Shown here piece after piece: positions 18,488 to 27,271 of a stretch of DNA of 64,000 bases. Origin of the DNA: DASQPR01 sp963797605 (GTDB lineage: Bacteria; Actinomycetota; Actinomycetes; Mycobacteriales; Micromonosporaceae). Numbering within the stretch: the first letter of the stretch is position 1; each line of letters begins with the position of its first letter. A program made the translations under genes and the position numbers. Where the stretch lies: assembly GCA_963797605.1 (NCBI GenBank), contig CAWCPX010000007.1:62001-126000 (forward strand), given 5' to 3'. A model generated the notes under the pieces. That model saw nothing but the letters and a program-made list of their open reading frames with translations. It was not told where the DNA came from and did not search any database.

Positions 18488-19606
18488 ACCGAAGTTGATT
18501 ACGCCGAGCAGCTCAAGAGCCTAGACGCCGTCCTGCACAACATCGAGGTCGTCCTCGACCTGCCGCGGATGCGCAAGGAGAAGGAAGAGCTGGAGGTGGC
18601 CGCCTCCGAGCCCTCCCTCTGGGACGATCAGGCGCGCGCTCAGCAGGTCACGTCGAAGCTGTCCTACGTCCAGGCCGAGATCGGCAAGGTCGAGCGGCTC
18701 CGCGGCCGCCTCGATGACGCCGGTGTGCTGCTCGAGCTGGCGCAGTCCGAGTCCGACGCCGACTCGCTCGCCGAGGTCGCCTCCGAGGTCACCGCGCTGC
18801 AGAAGGCCGTCGAAGAGCTGGAAATCCGCACGCTGCTCTCCGGGGAGTACGACGCGCGGGAAGCCCTCGTCACGATCCGGTCCGGGGCGGGCGGCGTCGA
18901 CGCGGCCGACTTCGCGGAAATGCTCCTGCGGATGTATCTGCGGTGGGCAGAGCGCCACGGCTACCAGACCGAGGTCTACGACACGTCCTACGCCGAAGAG
19001 GCCGGCATCAAGTCCGCGACGTTCGTGGTCAAGACGCCGTACGGCTACGGCACCCTCTCCGTCGAGCAGGGCACCCACCGGCTCGTGCGGATCAGCCCGT
19101 TCGACAATCAGGGGCGGCGGCAGACGAGTTTCGCGGCGCTCGAAGTCGTACCCGTCGTGGAGCAGACCGACGCGATCGAGATCCCCGACGACGAGCTGCG
19201 GGTCGACGTCTACCGTTCGTCGGGTCCCGGCGGCCAGGGCGTCAACACGACCGACTCGGCCGTCCGCCTGACCCACCTTCCGACCGGCATCGTGGTCTCC
19301 TGCCAGAACGAGCGCTCGCAGATCCAGAACAAGGCCTCGGCCATGCTGGTGCTGTCGGCGAAGCTGCTCGCGTTGAAGAAGGCCGAGGAGCTGGCGAAGA
19401 TGGACGCGCTCCGTGGCGACGTGATGGGCTCGTGGGGCGACCAGATGCGGTCGTACGTGCTCCATCCCTACCAGATGGTGAAAGATCTGCGCACGGAATA
19501 CGAAGTCGGTAACCCGAGTGCCGTTTTCGACGGCGACATCGACGGATTTATCGAAGCGGGCATCCGATGGCGCAAGCAGCGTGAGCGTGAGGCAGGCGCA
19601 GAGTAA
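18485..19606 (+). CDS. prfB: peptide chain release factor 2
   Basis: RF2 ends translation at UGA and UAA codons. The stop-codon recognition motif SPF is seen in RLVRISPFDNQGRRQTSF, and the peptidyl-hydrolysis GGQ motif in SSGPGGQGVNTTDSAVRLTH. Length is 373 residues in one uninterrupted frame from the GTG at 18485. The programmed +1 frameshift found in many bacterial prfB genes is absent, as is common in actinobacteria. It opens the block prfB-ftsE-ftsX-peptidase-smpB. Confidence 0.98.
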   Translation: MTEVDYAEQLKSLDAVLHNIEVVLDLPRMRKEKEELEVAASEPSLWDDQARAQQVTSKLSYVQAEIGKVERLRGRLDDAGVLLELAQSESDADSLAEVASEVTALQKAVEELEIRTLLSGEYDAREALVTIRSGAGGVDAADFAEMLLRMYLRWAERHGYQTEVYDTSYAEEAGIKSATFVVKTPYGYGTLSVEQGTHRLVRISPFDNQGRRQTSFAALEVVPVVEQTDAIEIPDDELRVDVYRSSGPGGQGVNTTDSAVRLTHLPTGIVVSCQNERSQIQNKASAMLVLSAKLLALKKAEELAKMDALRGDVMGSWGDQMRSYVLHPYQMVKDLRTEYEVGNPSAVFDGDIDGFIEAGIRWRKQREREAGAE

Positions 19607-19616
19607 TCATTGCGGG

Positions 19617-19667
19617 CTGACACGCCGACAGTTGGCGTCTGTCAGACACGTATTTCCCACGATCGTG
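19617..19667. terminator. hairpin downstream of prfB with adjacent palindrome
   Basis: CTGACA-CGCC at 19617-19626 pairs with GGCG-(TC)-TGTCAG at 19634-19645, leaving a seven-base loop and a two-base bulge. Thirteen bases later CACGATCGTG (19658-19667) is a perfect ten-base palindrome. There is no T tract, so termination is uncertain. The 186-base gap between prfB and ftsE holds nothing else except the ftsE promoter. Confidence 0.45.
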
Positions 19668-19757
19668 TGAGCCACGTCACACTCGATGTGCGGGAATTTG
19701 TGCCCGTTTCGCACCAATTATGGCCCCAGTTGCGCCGTAACGGCACGGGTCGCCGGC

Positions 19758-19795
19758 TTGGCGAATCCGTGACACCGCGTAAACTCCCTCCCGTG
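19758..19795 (+). promoter_or_regulatory. leaderless promoter of ftsE
   Basis: TTGGCG at 19758-19763 and TAAACT at 19780-19785 are spaced by 16 bases, and the GTG start of ftsE follows after seven bases. This places the transcription start at or next to the start codon and explains the missing ribosome binding site. Confidence 0.55.
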
Positions 19796-20473
19796 ATTCG
19801 GCTCGAGAACGTTACGAAGACTTATCCGAAAGCGGCCCGCCCGTCGCTCGACAGCGTCTCCGTCTCCATTGACAAGGGCGACTTCGTGTTCTTCATCGGG
19901 CCATCCGGCTCGGGCAAGAGCACGATCGTGAAACTGCTCCTGCACGAGGTCGAGCCGACCCGGGGCAAGGTCGTCGTCAACGACAAAGACGTGACCGGCA
20001 TGCGCTCCTGGCGCATCCCGCACTTCCGCCGTTCGATCGGCTGCGTCTTCCAAGACTTCCGGCTGCTGCCGACGAAGACCGCCTACGAAAACGTCGCGTT
20101 CGCGCTCGAAGTGATCGGCAAGTCGCAGGCTGTCGCCCGCCGCGTCGTGCCCGAGGTGCTCGAGCTCGTCGGCCTCGGCGGCAAGGAACACCGCTACCCG
20201 CACGAGCTTTCCGGTGGCGAGCAGCAGCGTGTCGCCGTGGCGCGCGCGTTCGTCAACCGGCCGCTGATCCTGCTCGCCGACGAGCCGACGGGAAACCTCG
20301 ACCCCGACACGTCGATCGAGATCATGCGTCTGCTCGACCGGATCAATCGCACCGGCACCACGGTCGTGATGGTCACGCACGACTCCAACATCGTTAACCA
20401 GATGCGCCGCCGCGTCATTGAGATCGAGGGCGGCAAGATCGTGCGGGACCAGCCGCGCGGCGTCTACGGCTGA
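19793..20473 (+). CDS. ftsE: cell-division ABC transporter ATP-binding protein FtsE
   Basis: FtsE is the cytoplasmic ATPase of the FtsEX complex, which activates septal peptidoglycan hydrolases. Walker A is GPSGSGKST, the Q-loop lies in CVFQDFRLLP, the ABC signature is LSGGEQQRVAVARA, Walker B is LILLADEPTGNLD, and the switch His is in VMVTHDSNIV. Length is 226 residues from GTG 19793; longer open frame upstream has no similarity. ftsX follows after 75 bases. Intact frame. Confidence 0.97.
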   Translation: MIRLENVTKTYPKAARPSLDSVSVSIDKGDFVFFIGPSGSGKSTIVKLLLHEVEPTRGKVVVNDKDVTGMRSWRIPHFRRSIGCVFQDFRLLPTKTAYENVAFALEVIGKSQAVARRVVPEVLELVGLGGKEHRYPHELSGGEQQRVAVARAFVNRPLILLADEPTGNLDPDTSIEIMRLLDRINRTGTTVVMVTHDSNIVNQMRRRVIEIEGGKIVRDQPRGVYG

Positions 20474-20548
20474 GCCGACTTCCGCTAGACCAGTCCGCTC
20501 CACCAGGTAGACATTCGCTGGCGAGATCCGAAGGGAACCCCACAACCG

Positions 20549-21427
20549 ATGCGCGCACAGTACGTCCTGTCCGAGGTGATGATCGGCCTCTGGCGCAACG
20601 TCACGATGACGATCGCCATGATCATTACGATGGCCGTCTCGTTGACGATGCTCGGCGCCAGCCTCGTGCTCTACCAGCAGATCAACACGATGAAGTCGGT
20701 CTTCGTCGGTAACCTGTCGGTCGAGATCTATCTGACCGACAGCATCCTGCCGGCGCAGCGCACCGACCTGGAGTCGAAGCTCTCTCAGGATCCGCTCGTC
20801 AAGTCGACCCACTACGTGTCGAAAGACGAAGCCCTCGAGATCTTCAAGAAGCAGGACGGCACCTCCTACCCGAACCTGACCCAGACGGTCACGTCCGACG
20901 ACCTGCCGGCTTCCGAGCGGGTGAAGTTGAAGGACACGAACCAGTTCGAGCAGTTCGCGACGGAATATCAGAGCCTGCCCGGCGTCAGTAAGGTGCAAAA
21001 CCAGGCGGTGCTCCTGGAAAAGGTCTTCAAGGTGCTGGGCGCCTTGCAAAACCTGGCCCTCGTGCTCGCCATCGCCCAAGGGCTCGCCGCCTTGCTCCTA
21101 GTCGCCAACACGATCCAGGTGGCCGCGTTCAGCAAGAGACGGGAGGTCGCCGTCATGAAACTTGTCGGTGCTTCCAACTGGTTCATCCAATCCCCGTTCG
21201 TGCTGGAGGCGATGTTCGCCGGTGCGATCGGCGCGATCCTCGCCTGGGTGGCCCTGGTCTGCTCGAAGCTGTTCCTGATCGACGGCTCGTTGAAGGCGTT
21301 GACAGCGCTGCTCGGTGAGGTGCAGTGGAGCACGATCAACGAAATGCTCCCGCTCCTCGTCGTGGCCGGCGCGCTCGTCTCCGGTGCCACCGGCTGGGTG
21401 ACCCTCCGGGTGTACATCAAGAAGTAG
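20549..21427 (+). CDS. ftsX: cell-division membrane protein FtsX
   Basis: This is the permease-like partner of FtsE with four transmembrane helices: one near residues 20-43 (TMTIAMIITMAVSLTMLGAS) and three in the C-terminal half. Between helix 1 and 2 is a large extracellular loop of about 120 residues that contacts the hydrolase. The C-terminal FtsX domain has VANTIQVAAFSKRREVAVMKL and GASNWFIQSPFVLEA, the conserved coupling segment. Length is 292 residues. The downstream gene encodes an M23 peptidase with a coiled coil, the expected partner. Confidence 0.97.
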   Translation: MRAQYVLSEVMIGLWRNVTMTIAMIITMAVSLTMLGASLVLYQQINTMKSVFVGNLSVEIYLTDSILPAQRTDLESKLSQDPLVKSTHYVSKDEALEIFKKQDGTSYPNLTQTVTSDDLPASERVKLKDTNQFEQFATEYQSLPGVSKVQNQAVLLEKVFKVLGALQNLALVLAIAQGLAALLLVANTIQVAAFSKRREVAVMKLVGASNWFIQSPFVLEAMFAGAIGAILAWVALVCSKLFLIDGSLKALTALLGEVQWSTINEMLPLLVVAGALVSGATGWVTLRVYIKK

Positions 21428-21451
21428 CTGCAGCTCCGCACGGCCTTACAG

Positions 21452-21486
21452 AAGCCGGACATGCCCTCGGGTGTGTCCGGCTTTCT
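21452..21486 (+). terminator. rho-independent-type terminator after ftsX
   Basis: AAGCCGGACA (21452-21461) and TGTCCGGCTT (21474-21483) form a perfect ten-base stem with a 12-base loop, followed by a short TTTCT run. It separates ftsEX from the peptidase gene. The following gap to 21600 is unusually AT-rich (TTATGTGATTTATG and similar) and probably carries the peptidase promoter. Confidence 0.75.
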
Positions 21487-21599
21487 GCTGCGCCTACTTG
21501 TGAGTTATGTGATTTATGTCGTATATATGAGCTAATGATGATGGAATGGCGGATGTGGCCTGAGCGCAGCAGCGTGGCGATGTGTGACGGAGGGACGGG

Positions 21600-23042
21600 A
21601 TGTTCAAACTGGCGGCGATGCCGGGCGGGGTGCCGGAGGGCCCACGCCGGCCGAACCGAACCGTCGCGACCATGTCGGTGCTCGCCGCGATCGCGGCCGT
21701 CAGCCTGACCACGATCGGAGCCTCCGCGAGCGTTGCCGCGCCCGCGCTCGCCCCGGTGATCGCGCTCGGCCCGGTGCTCGCCGGCAGCGGCTCCGACACG
21801 AAAGACCTAGCCGCGAAGAAGGCCGCGGTTGATGCCGCGCTAGCGCGCGCGAACTCGACCTATGAATCCGCGTCCGCGGCCGTCCAAGCGGCGGCCGTCA
21901 GCTACACGTCGGCGACGACGGCGCTGCCGGGGGCACAGAGCGCGCTCGCGGTCGCCAACGGGTCCGTGATCGCGGCGTCGGTTGCCGTGGACAAAGCCAC
22001 CGAAGATGCCGTGACGGCCCAATCGGCGGCAGCGATCGCGACCGCGACACTGACAGGGGCTGAGCAGCACGTCGTCGCGACGCGCGCCGCCATCGCCAGT
22101 GTCGCCAGCGCCGTCTACCAGGGCAGCGAGTTCCTCGGCTGGAACGCTCTGCTCAGCGACGGATCCCCGAGCGACGTACTGAGCCGATTCGGGTACGCCG
22201 ACCAGATCGTCGCGACCCAGCACAAGACGCTCAACACCTACATCGCGGCGCGGATGATGGCAAAGGAGGCGTCCAACGCGGCCAACGAGAAGGCGAACAT
22301 CGCCGTGACCGCACGTAACACCGCGTCCGCCGCTCTCACGAAGTCGCAACAGGCGAAGGCGACCGCGCAACAGGCGAGTGACGACGTCGCGGCGTTGGTG
22401 GCACAGCGGCAGGCTGCGCTCGCGGTCGCGCGGAAGAACAAGGCGGCCACGCTGGCGATCGATCGTCAACTGCAGCAGGAAAGCGACCAGGTGGCGGCGG
22501 AGTTGCTCGCGGCAGCGGCGCGCGACCGGGCCGTGGCCAAGAAGACGCCGACGAAGACCGGCAAGAGCACGAAGAAGCCCACGACGCCGAAGGCGGGCTC
22601 AACCGGCTTGGACACGCGCGGCGGCGGCACCTTCGGCTACTTCATCATGCCGGTGCACGGTTGGAAGTCGAGCAACTTCGGTATGCGCTACGACCCCTTC
22701 TACCACCGTTGGCAGCTGCACGCCGGCGTCGACATCGCGGCGGGCGGAGGCACCCCGATCCGGGCGGCCCGGGCCGGCCGGGTGATCCGGGCCGGTTGGG
22801 ACGGCGGCTACGGCAACTACACGTGCATCGACAACGGCCTCTACCACGGGCGGGGCATCGCGACCTGCTACGGGCACCAGTCGAAGATCCTGGTACACGC
22901 CGGTGAGCACGTCAGCGTCGGCCAGGTGATCGGCCGGGTCGGTGAAACCGGTGCCGCGACCGGCTACCACCTGCACTTCGAGGTGCGCATCAATGGCCGG
23001 CCGGTGCAGCCACTAAATTGGTTACCGAAGTGTTTTTGCTGA
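21600..23042 (+). CDS. M23 peptidoglycan endopeptidase with N-terminal coiled coil, probable FtsEX partner
   Basis: A secreted cell-wall hydrolase of 480 residues. An N-terminal signal or anchor (SVLAAIAAVSLTTIGASASV) is followed by about 250 residues of Ala/Lys/Glu-rich coiled coil. A Lys/Thr/Pro-rich linker precedes the LytM domain: SSNFGMRYDPFYHRWQLHAG, where the HAGVDIA part has the HxxxD zinc motif, then later YGHQSKILVHAG and HLHFEVR carrying the HxH zinc ligands. The organisation (coiled coil plus LytM, next to ftsEX) is that of EnvC/RipC-type regulated hydrolases. ATG 21600 has a GGAGGG site five bases upstream. Confidence 0.93.
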   Translation: MFKLAAMPGGVPEGPRRPNRTVATMSVLAAIAAVSLTTIGASASVAAPALAPVIALGPVLAGSGSDTKDLAAKKAAVDAALARANSTYESASAAVQAAAVSYTSATTALPGAQSALAVANGSVIAASVAVDKATEDAVTAQSAAAIATATLTGAEQHVVATRAAIASVASAVYQGSEFLGWNALLSDGSPSDVLSRFGYADQIVATQHKTLNTYIAARMMAKEASNAANEKANIAVTARNTASAALTKSQQAKATAQQASDDVAALVAQRQAALAVARKNKAATLAIDRQLQQESDQVAAELLAAAARDRAVAKKTPTKTGKSTKKPTTPKAGSTGLDTRGGGTFGYFIMPVHGWKSSNFGMRYDPFYHRWQLHAGVDIAAGGGTPIRAARAGRVIRAGWDGGYGNYTCIDNGLYHGRGIATCYGHQSKILVHAGEHVSVGQVIGRVGETGAATGYHLHFEVRINGRPVQPLNWLPKCFC

Positions 23043-23046
23043 TGGG

Positions 23047-23061
23047 TAGGATTGTCGGATG
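23047..23061 (+). promoter_or_regulatory. leaderless promoter -10 box of smpB
   Basis: TAGGAT at 23047-23052, six bases, then the ATG at 23059. The box starts only five bases after the peptidase stop codon, so smpB may be transcribed on its own. Confidence 0.5.
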
Positions 23062-23535
23062 CCCAGAGAGCAAGGTCGCAAGCTGATCGCGTCCAATAAG
23101 AAGGCGCGTCACGACTACTCGATCCTCGAGACGTTCGAGGCTGGCATGGCGCTGACGGGCACCGAGGTGAAATCGCTTCGTGCCGGGCGGGCGTCGTTGG
23201 TCGACGGTTTCGCGCAGGAGAGCAACGGCGAGATCATGCTCTACTCCGTGCACATTCCCGAATACACGATGGGCACGTGGACCAATCACGAGCCTCGGCG
23301 GGCCCGCAAGCTGCTGATGAAGCGTGCCGAGATCGACAAGTTGATCGGCAAGCTGCACGACAGTGGCACAACCCTGGTGCCCCTCCAGATGTACTTCTCG
23401 GACGGCTGGGCCAAGGTCGAGATCGGGCTCGCGCGCGGTAAGAAGTCGTACGACAAACGTCATGATCTTGCCGAACGCGACGCGAACCGGGAGATCACCC
23501 GCTCGCTCGGCCGCCGCAGCAAGGGCATGGAGTAG
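23059..23535 (+). CDS. smpB: SsrA-binding protein SmpB
   Basis: SmpB delivers tmRNA to stalled ribosomes. The 158-residue sequence has the family core: KKARHDYSILETFEAGMALT, GTEVKSLRAGRASLVDGFAQ, then HEPRRARKLLMKRAEIDKL and a basic C-terminal tail KKSYDKRHDLAERDANREI. Normal length and intact frame. The tmRNA gene lies 128 bases downstream. Confidence 0.98.
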   Translation: MPREQGRKLIASNKKARHDYSILETFEAGMALTGTEVKSLRAGRASLVDGFAQESNGEIMLYSVHIPEYTMGTWTNHEPRRARKLLMKRAEIDKLIGKLHDSGTTLVPLQMYFSDGWAKVEIGLARGKKSYDKRHDLAERDANREITRSLGRRSKGME

Positions 23536-23662
23536 GCGAGAGCGCCGCCGGCTATGGTGCCGGCGCGGCACGGGCTTGCGATTCCGAGATGACGTTGGTG
23601 GCGCTCTCGCGCTAAGCTGTAGCGGTAAGACCCTGGGCATCGGCAACGCGATGCGCAGTCCA

Positions 23663-24032
23663 GGGGGTGACAGGTTTCGACTCTGTACGTTGCGGCAGGA
23701 GAAGCGAGCCGAGGAAGCCAACGTCGCCTCGTTAATCGTCGTTGGAAAACAATAAGCGCCAACAACGCTAAGCAACACCAGCTCGTTCTCGCTGCCTAAG
23801 CGATAACGGCTGCGTCGGCCCGGGAGTGCCTTCGGCCCGGTAGCCGGCGTCATCTAGAGGGCTGGCCAAGCAGATCTAGTCACGAGGTCTGTGCGGTGAG
23901 ATAAAACGTGGCTGGGCCCGTCTTCCCGTCTTGCTCGCGAGAACGGGAGGGCCGAGGATGACAACGCGAGCTGCGCTCGGAGAAGTCCTGCTTATGCGGC
24001 GGAGGACCCGGGTTCGATTCCCGGCACCTCCA
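23663..24032 (+). ncRNA. ssrA: transfer-messenger RNA (tmRNA)
   Basis: The 5' end GGGGGTGACAGGTTTCGAC pairs with the 3' CACCTCC (24025-24031) to form the acceptor stem of the tRNA-like part, with one G-U pair. The T-arm GGGTTCGATTCCC is at 24010-24022. CCA is not encoded. The tag reading frame runs from GCC at 23758 to TAA at 23797-23799 and gives ANNAKQHQLVLAA, ending in the LAA degradation signal. Pseudoknot-forming GC runs follow (for example CGGCCCGGGAGTGCCTTCGG). Length is about 370 bases, normal. It is in the usual place after smpB. Confidence 0.97.
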
Positions 24033-24044
24033 CACGAAGCGGTT

Positions 24045-24091
24045 ACAGCGGGTTCACGGCGGCGGAAACGCCATCGTGAACCCGCTGTTTC
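24045..24091 (+). terminator. terminator after tmRNA
   Basis: ACAGCGGGTTCACG (24045-24058) and CGTGAACCCGCTGT (24075-24088) form a perfect 14-base stem with a 16-base loop, followed by TTTC. It also lies 22 bases beyond the stop of the convergent lipoprotein gene and may serve both. Confidence 0.85.
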
Positions 24092-24112
24092 ATATCCAGT
24101 GGGCAGCGATAT

Positions 24113-24790
24113 CTAGGGAGCGGTCAGGTTCGTGCGGATCTTGGCGGCAATCGCCAGGATCTCCGACCCGTGTGTGCTCGACCGCGTCGAGTAGAAGGCC
24201 GTAATGACGTAGGCGCCCTGTTGCGCCACGACCAGCGTCGACCCGCCGATCCATTGGGCCGAGGTCATCGTGCCCTTGAAGGCGCCCGTGCCGAGTCCGG
24301 AAGCGGCCGACGTCGCCAACTTGACCGAGAACTTCGTGCCGCCCTGCTTGTAACTGAACCTCGCGCACTGCTCGAAGAACTTCTTCAGGTTGGTCACCGC
24401 TTTCGTCGCGGCGGCCGCGGTCGCGAAGGAGTCGACCTCTTGCGCGATCTCGTTGTTCTGCGGGTCGAGATAGTCACTCTGGGCGAAACCGATGCCGGCG
24501 TCACCGGATGCCTGGATGAACGCGGTCGCGTTGAGGTCGGCACAGTGCGACTTGGTCTTCATCGACCCGGAAACCGGCGTCAGCGGCTCGTCGCCGCTGT
24601 CGGGTGAGCCCGTCTTGTTGAACGTGAATCCCTTCGGCACCGCTGTGACCAGCGCCCCGCGCAGCGCGGCGCCGGTCGGGCCGATCGCCCGCGCGGCGTG
24701 GGTGGGGGCCGGTGCCGGCGCCGACGACGAACAGGCTGCCGCGGCGAACGGCACGATGATCGCCAGGCCGGCAATAGTGGCCAAACGCAT
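24113..24790 (-). CDS. lipoprotein with PknH-like sensor domain
   Basis: A 225-residue secreted lipoprotein. The signal MRLATIAGLAIIVPFAAAAC ends in a lipobox Cys at position 20. A Pro/Ala-rich spacer follows, then a domain with two cysteines (SHCADL and EQCARF) and the TNLKKFFEQC and VAQQGAYVITAFYSTR segments. This resembles the PknH extracellular-sensor/LpqQ-like family of actinobacteria. It is divergent from the receptor kinase at 24897, which suggests a functional tie, but ligand and role are unknown. Confidence 0.75.
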   Translation of the reverse strand: MRLATIAGLAIIVPFAAAACSSSAPAPAPTHAARAIGPTGAALRGALVTAVPKGFTFNKTGSPDSGDEPLTPVSGSMKTKSHCADLNATAFIQASGDAGIGFAQSDYLDPQNNEIAQEVDSFATAAAATKAVTNLKKFFEQCARFSYKQGGTKFSVKLATSAASGLGTGAFKGTMTSAQWIGGSTLVVAQQGAYVITAFYSTRSSTHGSEILAIAAKIRTNLTAP

Positions 24791-24896
24791 ATGTCATCCG
24801 TCCTTGAGTGGTATAAGCGCGGCTGATCCTATCGACCGGACGGCGTATTCAACAAGAAATACCGGGCCTTTCACGCATTTGTGCCACGCTATATCG

Positions 24897-26495
24897 ATGA
24901 CGGTGTCGGGGGCATTGCTGGATGGGCGCTACCGCCTCATCGCGCCCATCGCCGCCGGTGGCATGTCCGTGGTGTGGCGGGGCCACGACGATGTGCTGGC
25001 ACGGCCGATCGCGGTCAAAGTGCTGGCGGGCGGCAGTGCGAGCGCCAGCGACCCGATGTTCGCCGAACGGGTGCGGCGCGAAGCGATGGCCATCGCCCGA
25101 ATTTCACACCCCTACATCGCCAACGTGTACGACTACGGCGAAAGCGCCGAGCCCGGCGGCGTCACGGTGCCGTACATCGTCATGGAACTCGTCGAAGGCG
25201 AGTCGCTGGCGCAGGTGCTGACGCGAGGGCGTCTCTCCTGGCCGACGGCCGCCGGCATCTGTGCCCAGGTCGCGGCGGCTCTCGCGGCGGCACACCAACT
25301 CGGCGTCGTGCACCAAGACGTGACGCCGTCCAACGTGATGCTCTGCGTCGACGGCGTCAAAGTCGTGGACTTCGGGATCTCCGCGACGACCGGCCAGCGC
25401 ATGGACGCCTCCGAGCAGGTCTTCGGCACGCCCGCCTACCTCGCGCCGGAGCGGCTGTCGGGTGGCCCGGCGCAGTCGGCAACGGACGTGTACGGGCTCG
25501 GCCTGCTCCTGTACGAAGCGATCACCGGCCACCTGCCGTGGTCCGCCACCACGACGACGCAGATGCTGACCGCGCATCGCTACCAGCCGCCGGCGCCACT
25601 TCCGCCGGTCGCCGGGATGCCGCCGCAGGTCGCCGCGCTGTGTGCCCGGACGCTCGCCGTCGACCCCGGCCAGCGGCCGTCCAGCGCGCAGGTCTGTGGC
25701 GAGTTAGCGACGCTCGCTCGGGAGGGCGATCCGCGGGCACGCCCATCGCTGCAGGGTGCCACGACCGCGGTGGAGGCGGAGACGCGTACGCGCACCGGGA
25801 CCCGGGTGGTGCCGCACGGCGCGACGCACTTCGTCGACCCGGACACGTCCACCGCGCCGATGAACTCCGTGGCGCAGGGCATCGCGTCGGTACGCCCACC
25901 GCACGCGAAGCGTCCCGCCACACGCCCCACCCGCCCCGCGCCCGCCACTCCGGCCCCACCCGCGGCGCCACCGCGGCGGCGTCCTCCCGAACCCCGCCGG
26001 CAGCGAGGCGTCTTCATCCTCCCGGCCGTGCTGTTGCTCCTGCTCATCGGCTGCCTCGGGTGGGCCGAACTGCACCAGTCCGGCGACGCGACCGTGCCGA
26101 CGCCGAAGGTCACGCCGACGACTCCCGGGGTGGTCGGACCTGCCCCGACACCCACGAAGAAGCAGCAGCCGGTGTCGAAGGCTTGTTCGGCGCGGTACGC
26201 GTACACATCACAATGGATTGTTGGTTTTACCGCTCAGGTGACCTTCGTCAACCGGGGCACGGCGGCGCTGGCCGGCTGGGCACTGACCTTCCAGATGCCG
26301 TCGGGCATGCGGGTCGCCGGCGGCTGGAACGGCCTGTGGCATCAGGACGGCAATCGGGTGATCGTGCGTGACGTCCTCTACAACCGGCGCCTTCCGGTCG
26401 GTGGGTCGGTCACGATCGGGTTCCTGGGCACCTCCAAACCCGGCTCGCAGTCGCGGCCCCGTCACTTCAGCCTCAACGGCACCAGTTGTAAGTAA
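24897..26495 (+). CDS. receptor Ser/Thr protein kinase with extracellular CBM2-like domain
   Basis: Of 532 residues, 10-270 form a Hanks-type kinase: glycine loop IAAGGMSVVW, ATP lysine K41 in IAVKVL, catalytic loop HQDVTPSNV (139-147), DFG at 158-160 and APE at 183-185. The usual HRDxKPxN loop is changed: Arg to Gln at 140 and Lys to Thr at 143. Asp141 and Asn146 remain. A Pro/Arg-rich juxtamembrane part leads to one membrane helix (about 372-390), a Pro/Thr linker, and residues 430-531. The last domain begins and ends with Cys (430, 531), with WNGLW, GWALTF, VGGSVTIGF and FSLNGTSC, matching cellulose-binding module family 2. ATG 24897 was chosen; a -10-like TATATC at 24890-24895 lies seven bases before an in-frame GTG at 24903, an alternative leaderless start. 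Confidence 0.9.
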   Translation: MTVSGALLDGRYRLIAPIAAGGMSVVWRGHDDVLARPIAVKVLAGGSASASDPMFAERVRREAMAIARISHPYIANVYDYGESAEPGGVTVPYIVMELVEGESLAQVLTRGRLSWPTAAGICAQVAAALAAAHQLGVVHQDVTPSNVMLCVDGVKVVDFGISATTGQRMDASEQVFGTPAYLAPERLSGGPAQSATDVYGLGLLLYEAITGHLPWSATTTTQMLTAHRYQPPAPLPPVAGMPPQVAALCARTLAVDPGQRPSSAQVCGELATLAREGDPRARPSLQGATTAVEAETRTRTGTRVVPHGATHFVDPDTSTAPMNSVAQGIASVRPPHAKRPATRPTRPAPATPAPPAAPPRRRPPEPRRQRGVFILPAVLLLLLIGCLGWAELHQSGDATVPTPKVTPTTPGVVGPAPTPTKKQQPVSKACSARYAYTSQWIVGFTAQVTFVNRGTAALAGWALTFQMPSGMRVAGGWNGLWHQDGNRVIVRDVLYNRRLPVGGSVTIGFLGTSKPGSQSRPRHFSLNGTSCK

Positions 26496-26553
26496 GGCCT
26501 TACAGATCGCGGACGGCGGACGCACGAGCGTGGGCGTGGCGGGCGTGCGGCCG

Positions 26554-26568
26554 TAGGCTCGCGTCATG
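26554..26568 (+). promoter_or_regulatory. leaderless promoter -10 box of the two-component operon
   Basis: TAGGCT at 26554-26559 is followed by six bases and the ATG at 26566, with no Shine-Dalgarno sequence. Confidence 0.5.
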
Positions 26569-27271
26569 GGGCAACGCGTGCTCGTCGTTGACGACGATCC
26601 AACCGTGAGCGATGTCGTCCGGCGCTATCTTGAGCGCGCGGGCTATGGTGTCGCGCTCGCCGCCGACGGCCCGGCCGCGCTCACCGCCTTCGAGCGGGAG
26701 CAGCCCGATCTCGTGGTGCTCGACCTGATGCTGCCGGGCATGGACGGGCTCGAGGTCTGCCGGCGGCTGCGCGCGGTGGCGGCCGAACGTGCCGATCATC
26801 ATGCTGACGGCGATGGGCGAGGAAGCGGATCGCGTGCTCGGCCTGCAACTCGGTGCCGACGACTACGTGACGAAGCCGTTCTCGCCGCGGGAGTTCGTGC
26901 TGCGGGTGCAGTCGGTGCTGCGGCGAGCGGTCACGCCACCCCCGATCGTCGATCAGCCGCAGATCCTCGTCGACGGTGATCTCGTCGTCGACCCGGTGCG
27001 GCGGGTGGCCACGCGAGGTGGCGAGGAACTGGCCCTGACCGTACGCGAATTCGACCTCTTGATCTTCCTCATGTCCCATCCGGGGCGGGCGTTTCGGCGA
27101 TCCGAGATGCTGGAATCGGTCTGGGGCTGGACGTTCGGCGATCACTCGACCGTCACGGTGCACGTGCGCCGCCTGCGCGAGAAGATCGAGCCGGACCCGG
27201 CCAATCCGAGACGCATCGTGACCGTCTGGGGCGTCGGCTACCGCTACGAGGGTCTCGATGCACGCGCGTGA
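26566..27271 (+). CDS. OmpR/PhoB-family response regulator (one frameshift)
   Basis: The receiver domain starts QRVLVVDDDPTVSDVV with the acidic pair, and carries the phospho-acceptor Asp in LVVLDLMLPGMDGLEV. One extra base near 26788 shifts the frame; the second part continues VPIIMLTAMGEEADRVLGLQ with the Lys in DDYVTKPFSPREF. The winged-helix output domain ends with TVTVHVRRLREKIEPDP and VWGVGYRYE. Repaired length is about 234 residues. The stop overlaps the histidine kinase start by 14 bases, so the two are one operon. Confidence 0.93.

Noticed and set aside
18485..19606. Programmed frameshift in prfB
   Set aside because: The reading frame is continuous from GTG to stop and no in-frame UGA near the start is present, so no frameshift is needed.
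19610..19792. N-terminal extension of FtsE from 19610
   Set aside because: The added 61 residues have no similarity, and a clear leaderless promoter places the start at GTG 19793.
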